From: Ruminococcaceae bacterium P7
GTDB taxonomy: Bacteria > Bacillota > Clostridia > Oscillospirales > Acutalibacteraceae
Assembly (NCBI GenBank): GCA_900100595.1
Contig: FMUA01000010.1
Span: forward strand, 62,001-126,000
DNA length: 64,000 nucleotides
Direction of reading: 5' to 3'
This document shows, piece after piece, positions 50,556 to 59,432 of this stretch. The number at the start of each line of letters is the position of its first letter. Within the stretch, counting starts at the first letter, position 1. The position numbers and the translations under genes were made by a program. Below the pieces are notes generated by a model, which did not search any database, had not been told where the DNA came from, and saw nothing but the letters and a program-made list of their open reading frames with translations.

Positions 50556-51578
50556 TTATTCCATATAATTCGACACCATAAATTGTGCCGCGACGCCATA
50601 ACCTTCCTCAGGACGATTGAGAAAAACGTGCGTTACAGCTCCTGCTAACTTGCCGTTTTGCAAAATCGGGCTGCCGCTCATGCCCTGCACGATACCTGAG
50701 CAGGCTTCCAAAAGCTCTTTGTCTGTAACCTTTATGACAAAATTTTCATCGCTTTCTTTATCGCTATTGCAGATCCGTGTGATTTCAATGTCATACGCCT
50801 TTGGATTGACGCCGTCAATCGTCGTAATCATTTCCGCCTTTCCCGTTTGGAGCTCCTCAAAACAGGCGATTTCATATTGCGGATTGTTTTCACAATTATT
50901 GTCGAATATTGTCCCGAACACACCGCTTGACGTATTCTTTGTCAGATGTCCGATACTTCTGTCCGTAAAATAGCCGTTCAGACTTCCGACATTGCCCGCG
51001 CTTCCTTTGGTAACAGAGCTGATATTCGCGCTGACGATTTCTGCGGAACCGAGCGGCAGCAGCGCTCCCGTGTCCCTGTCGCATATTCCGTGACCAAGCG
51101 CGGCAAAATAATGGTGCCGGGCGTCATAATAGGTGACCGTCCCGACTCCGGCGCAGCTGTCGCGCACCCATGCGCCCAAAAGATATACGCCGACGGTGTT
51201 CTTTTCGGGGGTAACCGTTTTGGTAAGCTCTTTTCCGTCGCGCGCGATGACCATTTCCAGCGGTTTACCGCTGCATCCCTCTGCAGCTCGCTGCAGATCC
51301 TCATTTGTTCTCACTTCCTCGCTGTTGACCTTCTTTATCACATCGTTTACCCTGAGCCCGCCTTTCTGCGCCGGACAAATAAAACGGTGTCCATTGAAAT
51401 AATCCTCCAGCCTGACGATCATTACGCCGTCATTATAGAATTTGACACCGAAGGGCTGTCCGCCGAGATAAACAAATTGTTTACCGTTTTCCGCGTCCTC
51501 CATTGCGCTGACGCTGATGGTATTGACGGAAAGCAGAATGAGAATCAGCAAGCCTGCGAAATTGACAACTTTTTTCAA
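50556..51578 (-). CDS. spoIVB: SpoIVB serine peptidase
   Basis: 340 residues. An N-terminal signal or anchor (VVNFAGLLILILLSVNTIS) is followed by a PDZ domain (residues about 55-120; PAQKGGLRVNDVIKKVNSEE) and an S55-type chymotrypsin-like protease: the His in YFAALGHGICDRD, a central segment with SSGVFGTIFDN, and Ser in SGIVQGMSGSPILQNGKLAG. SpoIVB is made in the forespore and cleaves SpoIVFA/BofA partners to release SpoIVFB for pro-sigma-K processing. TTG 51578 was taken because AGGGTG lies 8 nt before and no ATG fits. It stands directly upstream of spo0A on the same strand. A forespore sigma-G promoter could not be recognised with confidence. Confidence 0.9.
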   Translation of the reverse strand: MKKVVNFAGLLILILLSVNTISVSAMEDAENGKQFVYLGGQPFGVKFYNDGVMIVRLEDYFNGHRFICPAQKGGLRVNDVIKKVNSEEVRTNEDLQRAAEGCSGKPLEMVIARDGKELTKTVTPEKNTVGVYLLGAWVRDSCAGVGTVTYYDARHHYFAALGHGICDRDTGALLPLGSAEIVSANISSVTKGSAGNVGSLNGYFTDRSIGHLTKNTSSGVFGTIFDNNCENNPQYEIACFEELQTGKAEMITTIDGVNPKAYDIEITRICNSDKESDENFVIKVTDKELLEACSGIVQGMSGSPILQNGKLAGAVTHVFLNRPEEGYGVAAQFMVSNYME

Positions 51579-51596
51579 AAAATCACCCTCTTTCTG

Positions 51597-51625
51597 TTGC
51601 CATTACTATCGTTTCCGATTATAAT
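51597..51625 (+). promoter_or_regulatory. SigA promoter of the P-type ATPase gene
   Basis: TTGCCA (51597-51602), 17 bp spacer, TATAAT (51620-51625). Confidence 0.65.
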
Positions 51626-51681
51626 AGGACTTAGAACAGGGAACTGTTTTTTTCAAAATTTTTTCATTTCAGAGGTGTCAC

Positions 51682-54027
51682 ATGGCAAATCCCATTCGCG
51701 GTCTCACCGCCGCTGAGGTGGCAGAGCGTGTTGCACAAGGCAAGATCAACGCCGCGTCCACGCTGAAAACCAAATCCATCAGCCGTATTTTTTACGATAA
51801 TATCTGTACGCTGTTCAACCTGATCAACGTCATTCTGTTTGTTGCGCTCCTGTTGGTCGGTTCGTTCAAAAACCTCCTGTTTATCGGAGTCGTTTTCTTC
51901 AATACCGTCATCGGTATCGTACAGGAAATCCGCTCCAAGCAGAGCGTTGACAAGCTGACGATTCTCACCACATCCAAGATATCCGTCCTGCGTGACGGTG
52001 CCTTGACAGAGGTTTCCAAGGACGAGCTTGTGCTGGATGATGTCATCCAGCTGTCCCGCGGCAGTCAGATCCCTGCGGATTGTCAGCTTCTCGAGGGCGA
52101 GTGCAAGGTCAACGAAAGCCTTCTCACAGGCGAAAGTGACTTGATTGCCAAAGGTGAAGGAGACGAGCTGCTTTCGGGAAGCTTTATCGCCGCAGGCACC
52201 TGCTACGCAAAAATCACCAAAGTCGGCGCGGACTGCTACGCTGCAAAAATAAACAACGAAGCCAAATACATCAAAAAGAACAATTCGCAGATTTTAATAT
52301 CCTTCAAGTTTATCATCAAGCTCTGCACCATTATCATTTTCCCGATCGGCGCTTTGCTGTTTGGCAGCCAGTTTTTTTTCCGTCACGCCGATTTGCAATC
52401 AGCGGTCGTCGGAACGGTTGCCGCATTGGTCGGAATGATTCCCGGCGGTATGATTCTGCTCACAAGTACGGTTCTGGCGGTATCCATCATCCGCTTGGCA
52501 CGCAAAAAGGTGCTTGTCAATGAAATGTACTGCATTGAAACGCTCGCACGGGTCGATGTCATCTGCCTGGACAAAACAGGCACCCTGACAGCAGATGCCA
52601 TGCACGTATCGGATATCCATCTCTTTGACGCAAAGGAGAACGAGGTCAAGACAGCGCTTGCCTCGCTTCACCACGCGAGCACAGAGGTCAACGCGACAAT
52701 GCAGGCGATAGGGGACTATATCGAAAAAGTTGACCCGCTGGATGTTCACGCATTTGCGCCGTTTTCCTCAGAAACCAAGTGGTCGGGAGGACAGTTTGCG
52801 GACGGAAAAACCTATATTCTCGGTGCCGCGGAATTTGTATTTTCTGATAAAGAAAAATACAAAGAGGTATTTGAGGCTATTGAGCAGATCGCCGAAACAG
52901 TCAGAATCGTTGTTCTCGCAGTCACGGACAAACCGCTTTCCGACAATCAGCTTCCCGCCGGTTTGAAACCGATGGCGCTTGTTCTGATAAAAGACACACT
53001 GCGCGAAAATGTCAATCAGACGGTGAACTACTTTATGGAGCAGGGCGTTACGCTAAAGGTGATCTCGGGAGACAGCGTACATACCGTGCGCAATATCGCG
53101 CTGGAAACAGGCATTGAGGGTGCGGAAAAAGCCGTTAACATGACGGATATCCATACGGACGAGGAACTGGAAAAGGCTGCGGAAGCATACAATATCTTCG
53201 GCAGAGTCACGCCCGCCCAAAAGAAAAAGCTGGTACTGGCGCTCAAAAAGCACGGTCATACCGTCGCTATGACAGGCGACGGCGTCAACGACGTCCTTGC
53301 GCTCAAGGAAGCCGACTGTTCGATTGCAATGGCTTCAGGCAGTGAGGCGGCAAGAAATGTCTCCCAGCTTGTTCTGGTCGACAACGACTTCGGCTCCATG
53401 CCCGAGGTCGTCGCCGAGGGACGGCGTACCATCAACAATATTGAACGCAGCTCCTCTCTCTATCTTGTCAAAACGATTTACTCCATTCTCTTGTCACTCA
53501 TTTTCACATTCTTCGCGCTGCAATATCCGTTCGAGCCGATTCAGCTCACTCTGATCGGCGGCTTGACCATCGGCTTCCCGTCCTTTGTTTTGGCTTTACA
53601 GCCAAATAAAAACATCGTCAGGGGAAACTTTACGAAGAATATCATTGCCCGCGCCTTACCCGCAGCGCTCTGTGTCGTGCTGAATGTCTTGGCTGCCGCG
53701 ATACTGAGTGTGACGCTTCAGATGCCTCACGCGGAAATCTCGACCATCGCGGTCTATGTCACCTCGCTGACCTGTTACCTCTTGGTGCTGCGGCTGTCCA
53801 TTCCCATCAACGCGCTCAGAACGACGATGCTTGCACTCAGTCTCAGCGGACTCACGATTGCCTTTATTTTCTTCGGAAAGCTATTCAACCTTGTATTCCT
53901 CAGTCCTGCAGCGATTCTTGCGCTTTGCATTATGTCATGCTGCACGCTGGTAATCTTTAACATCCTCTACAATATCGCGGATAAAATGATTGAAAAAGAC
54001 AAGAATTATTCTGTATCAGAAAAATAG
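51682..54027 (+). CDS. Cation-translocating P-type ATPase (CtpE-like)
   Basis: 781 residues. P-type ATPase landmarks: actuator-domain VNESLLTGESDLIAKGEGDE (TGES near residue 152), a membrane segment with GMIPGGMILLTSTVLAVSII (PGG in place of the usual PEG/PEA), phosphorylation site VDVICLDKTGTLTADAM (Asp near residue 297), hinge VAMTGDGVNDVLALKEADC, and the final membrane helices to residue 775. The pattern of the membrane motif, with a conserved-looking MIPGG and ETLARVDV, resembles the CtpE-like group described as Ca2+ uptake or efflux ATPases; the ion is an inference. No N-terminal heavy-metal domain is present. AGAGGTG precedes ATG 51682. cca starts one base after its stop. Confidence 0.85.
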   Translation: MANPIRGLTAAEVAERVAQGKINAASTLKTKSISRIFYDNICTLFNLINVILFVALLLVGSFKNLLFIGVVFFNTVIGIVQEIRSKQSVDKLTILTTSKISVLRDGALTEVSKDELVLDDVIQLSRGSQIPADCQLLEGECKVNESLLTGESDLIAKGEGDELLSGSFIAAGTCYAKITKVGADCYAAKINNEAKYIKKNNSQILISFKFIIKLCTIIIFPIGALLFGSQFFFRHADLQSAVVGTVAALVGMIPGGMILLTSTVLAVSIIRLARKKVLVNEMYCIETLARVDVICLDKTGTLTADAMHVSDIHLFDAKENEVKTALASLHHASTEVNATMQAIGDYIEKVDPLDVHAFAPFSSETKWSGGQFADGKTYILGAAEFVFSDKEKYKEVFEAIEQIAETVRIVVLAVTDKPLSDNQLPAGLKPMALVLIKDTLRENVNQTVNYFMEQGVTLKVISGDSVHTVRNIALETGIEGAEKAVNMTDIHTDEELEKAAEAYNIFGRVTPAQKKKLVLALKKHGHTVAMTGDGVNDVLALKEADCSIAMASGSEAARNVSQLVLVDNDFGSMPEVVAEGRRTINNIERSSSLYLVKTIYSILLSLIFTFFALQYPFEPIQLTLIGGLTIGFPSFVLALQPNKNIVRGNFTKNIIARALPAALCVVLNVLAAAILSVTLQMPHAEISTIAVYVTSLTCYLLVLRLSIPINALRTTMLALSLSGLTIAFIFFGKLFNLVFLSPAAILALCIMSCCTLVIFNILYNIADKMIEKDKNYSVSEK

Positions 54028-54028
54028 T

Positions 54029-55360
54029 ATGAAACTATCCATTCCGGAAATACCAAAACTGATTATTCAAACGCTTCGCAAAAACGGCTATGAAGCATAC
54101 GCGGTCGGCGGCTGCGTGAGAGACAGATTGCTCGGGCTGACGCCGCACGACTGGGATATCTGCACCTCAGCACTGCCCGAAGAAATCAAGGCGTGCTTCA
54201 TGGATTTCAAAACCATTGACATCGGAATTGCGCACGGAACTGTGGCGGTCATTGCAGATAATGAGCCGTATGAGGTCACAACCTACCGCATTGACGGCGA
54301 ATATAAGGATAACCGTCATCCCGAAAATGTGACCTTCACACGCAATCTCCGCGAGGATCTGGCACGTCGTGACTTCACGGTCAACGCACTGGCTTATGAT
54401 GAAACCGACGGCTTGATCGACGCATTCGGCGGCGTTTCGGATTTGAAAAACAAGCTAATCCGCTGCGTCGGAAATCCCGATGAACGCTTTCAGGAGGATG
54501 CTCTGCGGATTCTTCGCGCGCTGCGCTTCGCGTCCTGCTATCAATTCTCTATCGAAAATGAAACCGCCGCTGCTATCCGCCGCAACGCGTCTTTGCTTCA
54601 CAATATCGCTGTGGAACGCATCGCGGTAGAATTTACCAAGCTACTCTGCGGAAAAGGCGTTGAGGTGATTCTCAACGAATACCGCGAGGTTATCGCGGAG
54701 TTTATCCCGGAGCTGCGCCGCACCTTCGACTTCGACCAAAAAAATAAACACCATATCTATGATGTATTCCGTCACATCACACACTCCGTCGCTCTGGTGG
54801 ACGCTGTTCCGCTGCTTCGCTACACCATGCTGTTCCATGATATCGGAAAGCCGAATGCCTGCACCACGGATAAAAACGGCTGCCGCCACTTCAATGGACA
54901 TCAGTTCATCAGCGCCGATATCGCAGCTGCGGCACTGAAACGCCTGCGTCTGCCAAACCGCCTGATCGACCCTTGTCTGCAATTGATCGTCTGGCATGAC
55001 GTCCGCTACAGCGGCTCCGTCAAGCAAATCAGACGGCTCCTTAACAAGCTGGGGGAGGAACAAACGCGGCTGTTGTTCCAAGTGCAGTACGCCGATACGC
55101 TTTCGCAATCCGACTATCTCCGTGAGGAAAAGCTTGCGCTGCTCCAAACTGCCGAGGAGCAGTGTGACAGGATATTATTTGAAAATCAATGCATTTCACT
55201 CAAGCAGCTCGCGGTCAGCGGAAAGGATTTGATCGCCGAGGGCATCACAGACGGCAAAACAATCGGCAGTATCCTCAATGAATTGCTGAATATGGTCATA
55301 GAGGAACAAATCCCCAATGAAAAAGCCGCTTTACTGGCGGCAGCAAAAACAATGCTATGA
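54029..55360 (+). CDS. cca: CCA tRNA nucleotidyltransferase
   Basis: 443 residues. The class II polymerase-beta-like start is YEAYAVGGCVRDRLLGLTPH followed by DWDICTSALPEEIK (metal Asp residues). The fingertip motifs EDLARRDFTVNALAYDE and RFQEDALRILRALRFA are typical of CCA enzymes, and the HD domain LFHDIGKPNA sits near residue 275. It repairs or adds 3' CCA to tRNAs. The start ATG 54029 lies one base after the ATPase stop; an upstream in-frame TTG at 53990 would overlap that gene and has no better ribosome site. Translational coupling is likely. Confidence 0.93.
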   Translation: MKLSIPEIPKLIIQTLRKNGYEAYAVGGCVRDRLLGLTPHDWDICTSALPEEIKACFMDFKTIDIGIAHGTVAVIADNEPYEVTTYRIDGEYKDNRHPENVTFTRNLREDLARRDFTVNALAYDETDGLIDAFGGVSDLKNKLIRCVGNPDERFQEDALRILRALRFASCYQFSIENETAAAIRRNASLLHNIAVERIAVEFTKLLCGKGVEVILNEYREVIAEFIPELRRTFDFDQKNKHHIYDVFRHITHSVALVDAVPLLRYTMLFHDIGKPNACTTDKNGCRHFNGHQFISADIAAAALKRLRLPNRLIDPCLQLIVWHDVRYSGSVKQIRRLLNKLGEEQTRLLFQVQYADTLSQSDYLREEKLALLQTAEEQCDRILFENQCISLKQLAVSGKDLIAEGITDGKTIGSILNELLNMVIEEQIPNEKAALLAAAKTML

Positions 55361-55366
55361 TAACGA

Positions 55367-55396
55367 AAAAATCCCGACATTTCTGTCGGGATTTTT
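55367..55396. terminator. Bidirectional terminator between cca and the malic enzyme gene
   Basis: AAAAATCCCGACA (55367-55379), loop TTTC, TGTCGGGATTTTT (55384-55396). T-runs follow in both directions. Confidence 0.9.
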
Positions 55397-55409
55397 CTAA
55401 AAAAGAATT

Positions 55410-56582
55410 TTATATTCTTGCTACACCGGATTCTTCCGCAGCCTTTTTCACTGCCGCCGCAACGGTCTTGCCGACACGGGGATCAAACGCGTGGGGAAGA
55501 ATATAGTCCGCACAGAGCTTGTCGTCATCGACCAGCGACGCGATAGCAAAGGAAGCGGCTACCTTCATTTCTTCATTGATATCGCTCGCTCTGCAATCGA
55601 GAGCGCCTCTGAAAATACCGGGGAACGCGAGGACGTTGTTGATCTGATTCGGGAAGTCGCTTCTACCTGTTCCCACAACAGCCGCGCCTGCTTTCTTGGC
55701 AAGGTCGGGCATGATCTCGGGAGTGGGGTTTGCCATTGCGAAGATGATCGGGTCCTTCGCCATCGACTTCACCATATCCTCGCTTACACAGCCTGCGGCA
55801 GAGATGCCGAGGAATACGTCGGCGCCCTTCATCGCGTCAGCGAGCGTACCTGTCTTGTGGTCGAGGTTCGTGATTTCCGCCATCTCACGCTTTACGGCGT
55901 TGAGTCTTTCGTCGCCCTTGCAGATGATGCCCTTGCTGTCGCAGAGGGTGATATCCTTGACGCCCATGTTGAGCAGGTGCTTCGCGATCGCGATACCTGC
56001 CGCGCCTGCGCCGTTCATGACGACCTTGATCGTATCAAACTTCTTGCCGACCAGCTTGAGCGCGTTGAGCAGACCTGCCGCTACAATAATTGCGGTGCCG
56101 TGCTGATCGTCGTGGAAGATCGGGATGTCGCACTTTTCTTTGAGCTTCTTCTCGATTTCAAAGCAGCGGGGAGCAGCGATATCCTCGAGATTGATGCCGC
56201 CGAAAGAACCGCTGATCAGCGCAACGGTATTGACGATCTCGTCAACGTCCTTGCTTCTCACACAGAGAGGGAACGCGTCCACGTCGCCAAACGCCTTGAA
56301 GAGCGCGCACTTACCCTCCATAACCGGCATACCTGCCTCGGGACCGATGTCGCCCAGACCGAGCACGGCGGTGCCGTCCGTAATAACGGCGACAAGATTG
56401 CTGCGTCTTGTCAGCACAAAGCTCTTGTCATAGTCCTTCTGAATTTCCAGGCAAGGCTCCGCGACACCGGGGGTGTAGGCGAGAGCGAGTTCCTCGGAAT
56501 TTGAAATCGGGACACGGGAAATAACCTCGATTTTGCCGTTCCAGTCATAGTGCAGTTTCAATGATTCCTGTCTGATATCCAT
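55410..56582 (-). CDS. Malic enzyme (NAD(P)-dependent)
   Basis: 390 residues. Malic-enzyme motifs: AYTPGVAEPCLEI (Tyr), NLVAVITDGTAVLGLGDIGP, GKCALFKAFGDVDAFPLCV (Lys), metal site FEIEKKLKEKCDIPIFHDDQ with HGTAIIVAAGLLNAL, and NAD(P)-fold VVMNGAGAAGIAIAKHLLNM. It oxidatively decarboxylates malate to pyruvate. The length matches the short bacterial type (no PTA domain). The coenzyme choice is not certain; the sequence after GAGAAG does not decide it. ATG 56582 has AAGGAG at 8 nt. It is monocistronic with its own promoter and terminator, convergent with cca. Confidence 0.93.
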   Translation of the reverse strand: MDIRQESLKLHYDWNGKIEVISRVPISNSEELALAYTPGVAEPCLEIQKDYDKSFVLTRRSNLVAVITDGTAVLGLGDIGPEAGMPVMEGKCALFKAFGDVDAFPLCVRSKDVDEIVNTVALISGSFGGINLEDIAAPRCFEIEKKLKEKCDIPIFHDDQHGTAIIVAAGLLNALKLVGKKFDTIKVVMNGAGAAGIAIAKHLLNMGVKDITLCDSKGIICKGDERLNAVKREMAEITNLDHKTGTLADAMKGADVFLGISAAGCVSEDMVKSMAKDPIIFAMANPTPEIMPDLAKKAGAAVVGTGRSDFPNQINNVLAFPGIFRGALDCRASDINEEMKVAASFAIASLVDDDKLCADYILPHAFDPRVGKTVAAAVKKAAEESGVARI

Positions 56583-56610
56583 AAGATTACTCCTTTCCAA
56601 AACCTTATCT

Positions 56611-56639
56611 ATTATAAACCAGAATCAAATTTAAGGCAA
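56611..56639 (-). promoter_or_regulatory. SigA promoter of the malic enzyme gene
   Basis: Minus-strand TTGCCT (56634-56639), 17 bp spacer, TATAAT (56611-56616). Confidence 0.65.
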
Positions 56640-56656
56640 TAGTGAAAACCCACAGA

Positions 56657-56685
56657 TTGACAAATGCGTTATTTTGATTTATTAT
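56657..56685 (+). promoter_or_regulatory. SigA promoter of rnpB
   Basis: TTGACA (56657-56662), 17 bp spacer, TATTAT (56680-56685), placing the transcript start near the first paired base of the RNA. Confidence 0.65.
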
Positions 56686-56692
56686 ATAATAA

Positions 56693-57142
56693 GTGCGAGT
56701 GCGCCGAACAGCCGCGGGCGGCTTCCGAAAGGAACCGTGCGAGGAAAGTCCGGGCTTCACAGAGCAAAAATAACGGCTAACCGCCGCCGGGGGTGACCCC
56801 AGGGCCAGTGCAACAGAAAATAACCGCCGCTGAGTGCTTCGGTTGACATTCGGGTGGAAGGCTCGATTTCGGTTGAACCTTCCTCCCCGTACGAAAGCTT
56901 CACCATGTGTCGTTTTCGCAGCTGTCGCCTCGGTCGGTAAGGATGGAAAGGTGAGGTAAGAGCTCACCGGAGGGTGGGAGACCACTCTGCCGTGTAAACC
57001 CTATTTGAAGCAACACCGTGGTAGGACGCATACGCTTGCTCGGCGTGTCCTTAGGAGGTGGCATTGAGCAGGCTCGGGTAACCGACTGCCAAGATAGATG
57101 GCTGTTCAAGACAGAACCCGGCTTACAGACGCACTCGCATTA
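56693..57142 (+). ncRNA. rnpB: RNase P RNA (M1-type)
   Basis: The conserved elements occur in the right order: GAGGAAAGTCCGGGC (56740-56754) near the 5' end, AGAGCTCACCG (about 56959-56969), and ACAGAACCCGGCTTA near the 3' end (57111-57125). The 5' GCGAGTGCG (56695-56703) pairs with CGCACTCGC (57130-57138) as helix P1, which fixes the ends to within a few bases. At about 450 nt it is a bit longer than the Bacillus or E. coli RNA but within range. It processes tRNA 5' ends with RnpA. Confidence 0.95.
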
Positions 57143-57172
57143 TCAAGATGATTCATCCGAAAGGCATTCGCT

Positions 57173-57799
57173 ATGACAACAAAAACCTATTCCACTGCGC
57201 TGAGCAGCAGACAGCTTTTTAACAACATCAAATATTATTCCGACAACAATTGCAGCGCTGCGGGCGATTCGCGCATTCCGAGCATGATGGTTCAGGACTG
57301 CGGCGACGGAAGCTTCCATTATCACTGCGGCAAATCCAGCAAGAGCGAGCTTTCCTATCGCGGCAACGTCTGCAACACGCTCTTCGGCAAGCTGACGGTT
57401 GAAAGCAGAGAAGAGGGCAGTATCCTGACCGTGACATCCAAGAACGGAAAAATCCCCGTCAAATACTGGCTGATTTTCTTTGCCTGCGTCGGCATGATCG
57501 GTTTCACCGCGATTGCGACTATCATTGTTCGGTTTCCGTTGATTATTCCGCCGTTTATCGCGGCGATTCTTGCGGCGCTTCTGATCGTCCGTCAATACGC
57601 GGTCTGCCGCAAATACATGGAAAAGCTTCTGACCGAAAGAATACTCGCGGACGACAGCAATCACACACGAGACACCGTCAGCAAAACCAACATCTTTTCG
57701 CAGCAATCGGCTGCCTTACCCGATTGGACTTGCCCGTCCTGCGGCAGAATCAACGCGGGATATGTCGGCACCTGCGGCTGCGGAACACGTAAATCATAA
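57173..57799 (+). CDS. Membrane protein with C-terminal zinc-ribbon-like motif
   Basis: 208 residues, start ATG 57173 with GAAAGG upstream. Residues 1-95 are polar with cysteines (NNCSAAGDSR, QDCGDGSFHYHCGK, GNVCNTLFGK). Two hydrophobic segments follow (YWLIFFACVGMIGFTAIATI and RFPLIIPPFIAAILAALLIV). The C-terminus carries CPSCGRINAGYVGTCGCG, a CxxC...CxC zinc-ribbon-like motif. It begins 30 bp after rnpB and may be read from the rnpB promoter. I do not recognise a family. Zinc binding is inferred only from the cysteine spacing. Confidence 0.6.
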   Translation: MTTKTYSTALSSRQLFNNIKYYSDNNCSAAGDSRIPSMMVQDCGDGSFHYHCGKSSKSELSYRGNVCNTLFGKLTVESREEGSILTVTSKNGKIPVKYWLIFFACVGMIGFTAIATIIVRFPLIIPPFIAAILAALLIVRQYAVCRKYMEKLLTERILADDSNHTRDTVSKTNIFSQQSAALPDWTCPSCGRINAGYVGTCGCGTRKS

Positions 57800-57808
57800 C
57801 GAAACTAA

Positions 57809-57832
57809 AGCGGCATCACACACGATGCCGCT
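57809..57832. terminator. Terminator between gene 57173 and the minus-strand flavoprotein
   Basis: AGCGGCATC (57809-57817) and GATGCCGCT (57824-57832), followed by CTATTTTG on the plus strand; weak T-run. Confidence 0.55.
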
Positions 57833-57842
57833 CTATTTTGTG

Positions 57843-59432
57843 CTATTTTGATTTCTGAATCACCATTTCGGCACACTTGATGCCGTCGACCGCCGCTGAG
57901 ATGATACCGCCCGCATAGCCCGCGCCCTCACCGCAGGGATAAAGGCCGCGCATTCCCACGCTTTCCAGCGTTTCGCTATTGCGCATGATTCGAACGGGTG
58001 AGGAGCTTCGGGTTTCCACGCCCGTCAGCACCGCGTCGGGATGGTCAAATCCGCGCAGCTTTCTGGCCATTTCCGTGATCGCCTGCTTCATGGACAAACA
58101 GACTTCCCCGGGCAGAGCCGTGTTCAGATCACTGAGGGTATAGGCGGGACCGATGCTCGGCGTGACTTCTCCAAGCTGCTGCGATTTGACGCCCTTTAAA
58201 AAATCCTCCACTCTCTGCACAGGAGCGTGATAACTGCCGCCGCCCAGCTCAAACGCTTTCTTTTCCAGCTTTCTCTGAAAATACATACCGCCGAGAGGGC
58301 TTTCACTTTGGTAATCCTCGGGAGTTACGCTTACCAGCAGCGCCGCATTGGAGTTAACGTCATCGCGCGCAAATTCGCTCATACCGTTCGTGCAAAGCAA
58401 GCCGTCCTCGCTTGAAGCATTGACGACCTTTCCGCCGGGGCACATGCAGAAGGTATATGTCCCTCTGCCGTTTGCCGTGTGAACATTCATCTTATAGCTT
58501 GCCGCTCCGAGGTTTTTGTTTCCCGCAAAGCTGCCGTACTGCGCCTTGTCAATGTTTTCTCTCAGATGCTCGATCCGCGCTCCGACAGAGAACGGCTTAG
58601 GTTCCAGCGGCAAGGCTTTGTCATAAAGCATTTCAAAGGTGTCGCGCGCGCTGTGACCGATCGCGAGAATGATATTGTCTGTCTCAATCACATCCTCCTT
58701 CCCGTCACGCTCCACAACCGCGGCGGTTATTTTCCCATCCGAGGAATGAAAGCCCGTCAGCTTTGTTTCAAACAAAACCGTTCCGCCGCGTGCGATGATT
58801 TCGTTTCTGAGATTTTTGACAGTGAGCTTGAGCTTGTCCGTGCCGATGTGCGGCTTCGCGTTATAGAGAATTTCCCCGGGAGCGCCGTGACTGACAAATT
58901 CCTCGAGTACCTTTCGCTGTCTGCTGTCCTTTGTACCTGTATTCAGCTTGCCGTCTGAAAAAGTACCCGCGCCGCCCTCACCGAATTGCACGTTGGATTC
59001 GGTGCGCAGTTTTCCCGTTCTCCAGAAAGCGTCCACATCTGCTGTACGGGAATCCACGTCGCAGCCGCGCTCGATCACAATCGGCTTTGCGCCGCTCTGC
59101 GCGAGAATCAACGCCGCAAAAAGTCCCGCAGGTCCCATGCCGACAACAAGGGGAGATACCGTGCCTTTCCATACGGGAACCTCATAGTGATACGGCTTGA
59201 TTTTGACAGCATTCTTCGCTTTGCGCAATACACTGTCCTCGCTGACGGTCAGCTCCACGTCAAGGGAACAGAGAAAGTAGATGTTATCTTTTTTTCTGGC
59301 GTCCACCGAACGGCGGAACATGCTGACGTTTTTTATCGCGCTGTTCTCGATTCGCAATTCCCTGCAAAGCTTCTTTCGCAGCAGACTGTCGTCGTAGTTC
59401 AGAGGAATATGAAGATTGTTGACCCGAATCAT
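57843..59432 (-). CDS. FAD-dependent dehydrogenase (COG2509-like)
   Basis: 529 residues. A short N-terminal domain (KLCRELRIENSAIKNVSMFR, the family's typical start) precedes a Rossmann FAD fold: PLVVGMGPAGLFAALILAQS (GxGxxG near residue 98), the following acidic strand in KPIVIERG, and a second FAD region with IILAIGHSARDTFEML. The C-terminal PCGEGAGYAGGIISAAVDG is the conserved FAD-binding closing motif. The substrate of this family is unknown; it is widespread in anaerobes and can carry an NAD(P)H-dependent function. The gene overlaps the upstream flavoprotein by 4 bp (ATGA), so the pair is co-translated. Confidence 0.85.
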   Translation of the reverse strand: MIRVNNLHIPLNYDDSLLRKKLCRELRIENSAIKNVSMFRRSVDARKKDNIYFLCSLDVELTVSEDSVLRKAKNAVKIKPYHYEVPVWKGTVSPLVVGMGPAGLFAALILAQSGAKPIVIERGCDVDSRTADVDAFWRTGKLRTESNVQFGEGGAGTFSDGKLNTGTKDSRQRKVLEEFVSHGAPGEILYNAKPHIGTDKLKLTVKNLRNEIIARGGTVLFETKLTGFHSSDGKITAAVVERDGKEDVIETDNIILAIGHSARDTFEMLYDKALPLEPKPFSVGARIEHLRENIDKAQYGSFAGNKNLGAASYKMNVHTANGRGTYTFCMCPGGKVVNASSEDGLLCTNGMSEFARDDVNSNAALLVSVTPEDYQSESPLGGMYFQRKLEKKAFELGGGSYHAPVQRVEDFLKGVKSQQLGEVTPSIGPAYTLSDLNTALPGEVCLSMKQAITEMARKLRGFDHPDAVLTGVETRSSSPVRIMRNSETLESVGMRGLYPCGEGAGYAGGIISAAVDGIKCAEMVIQKSK

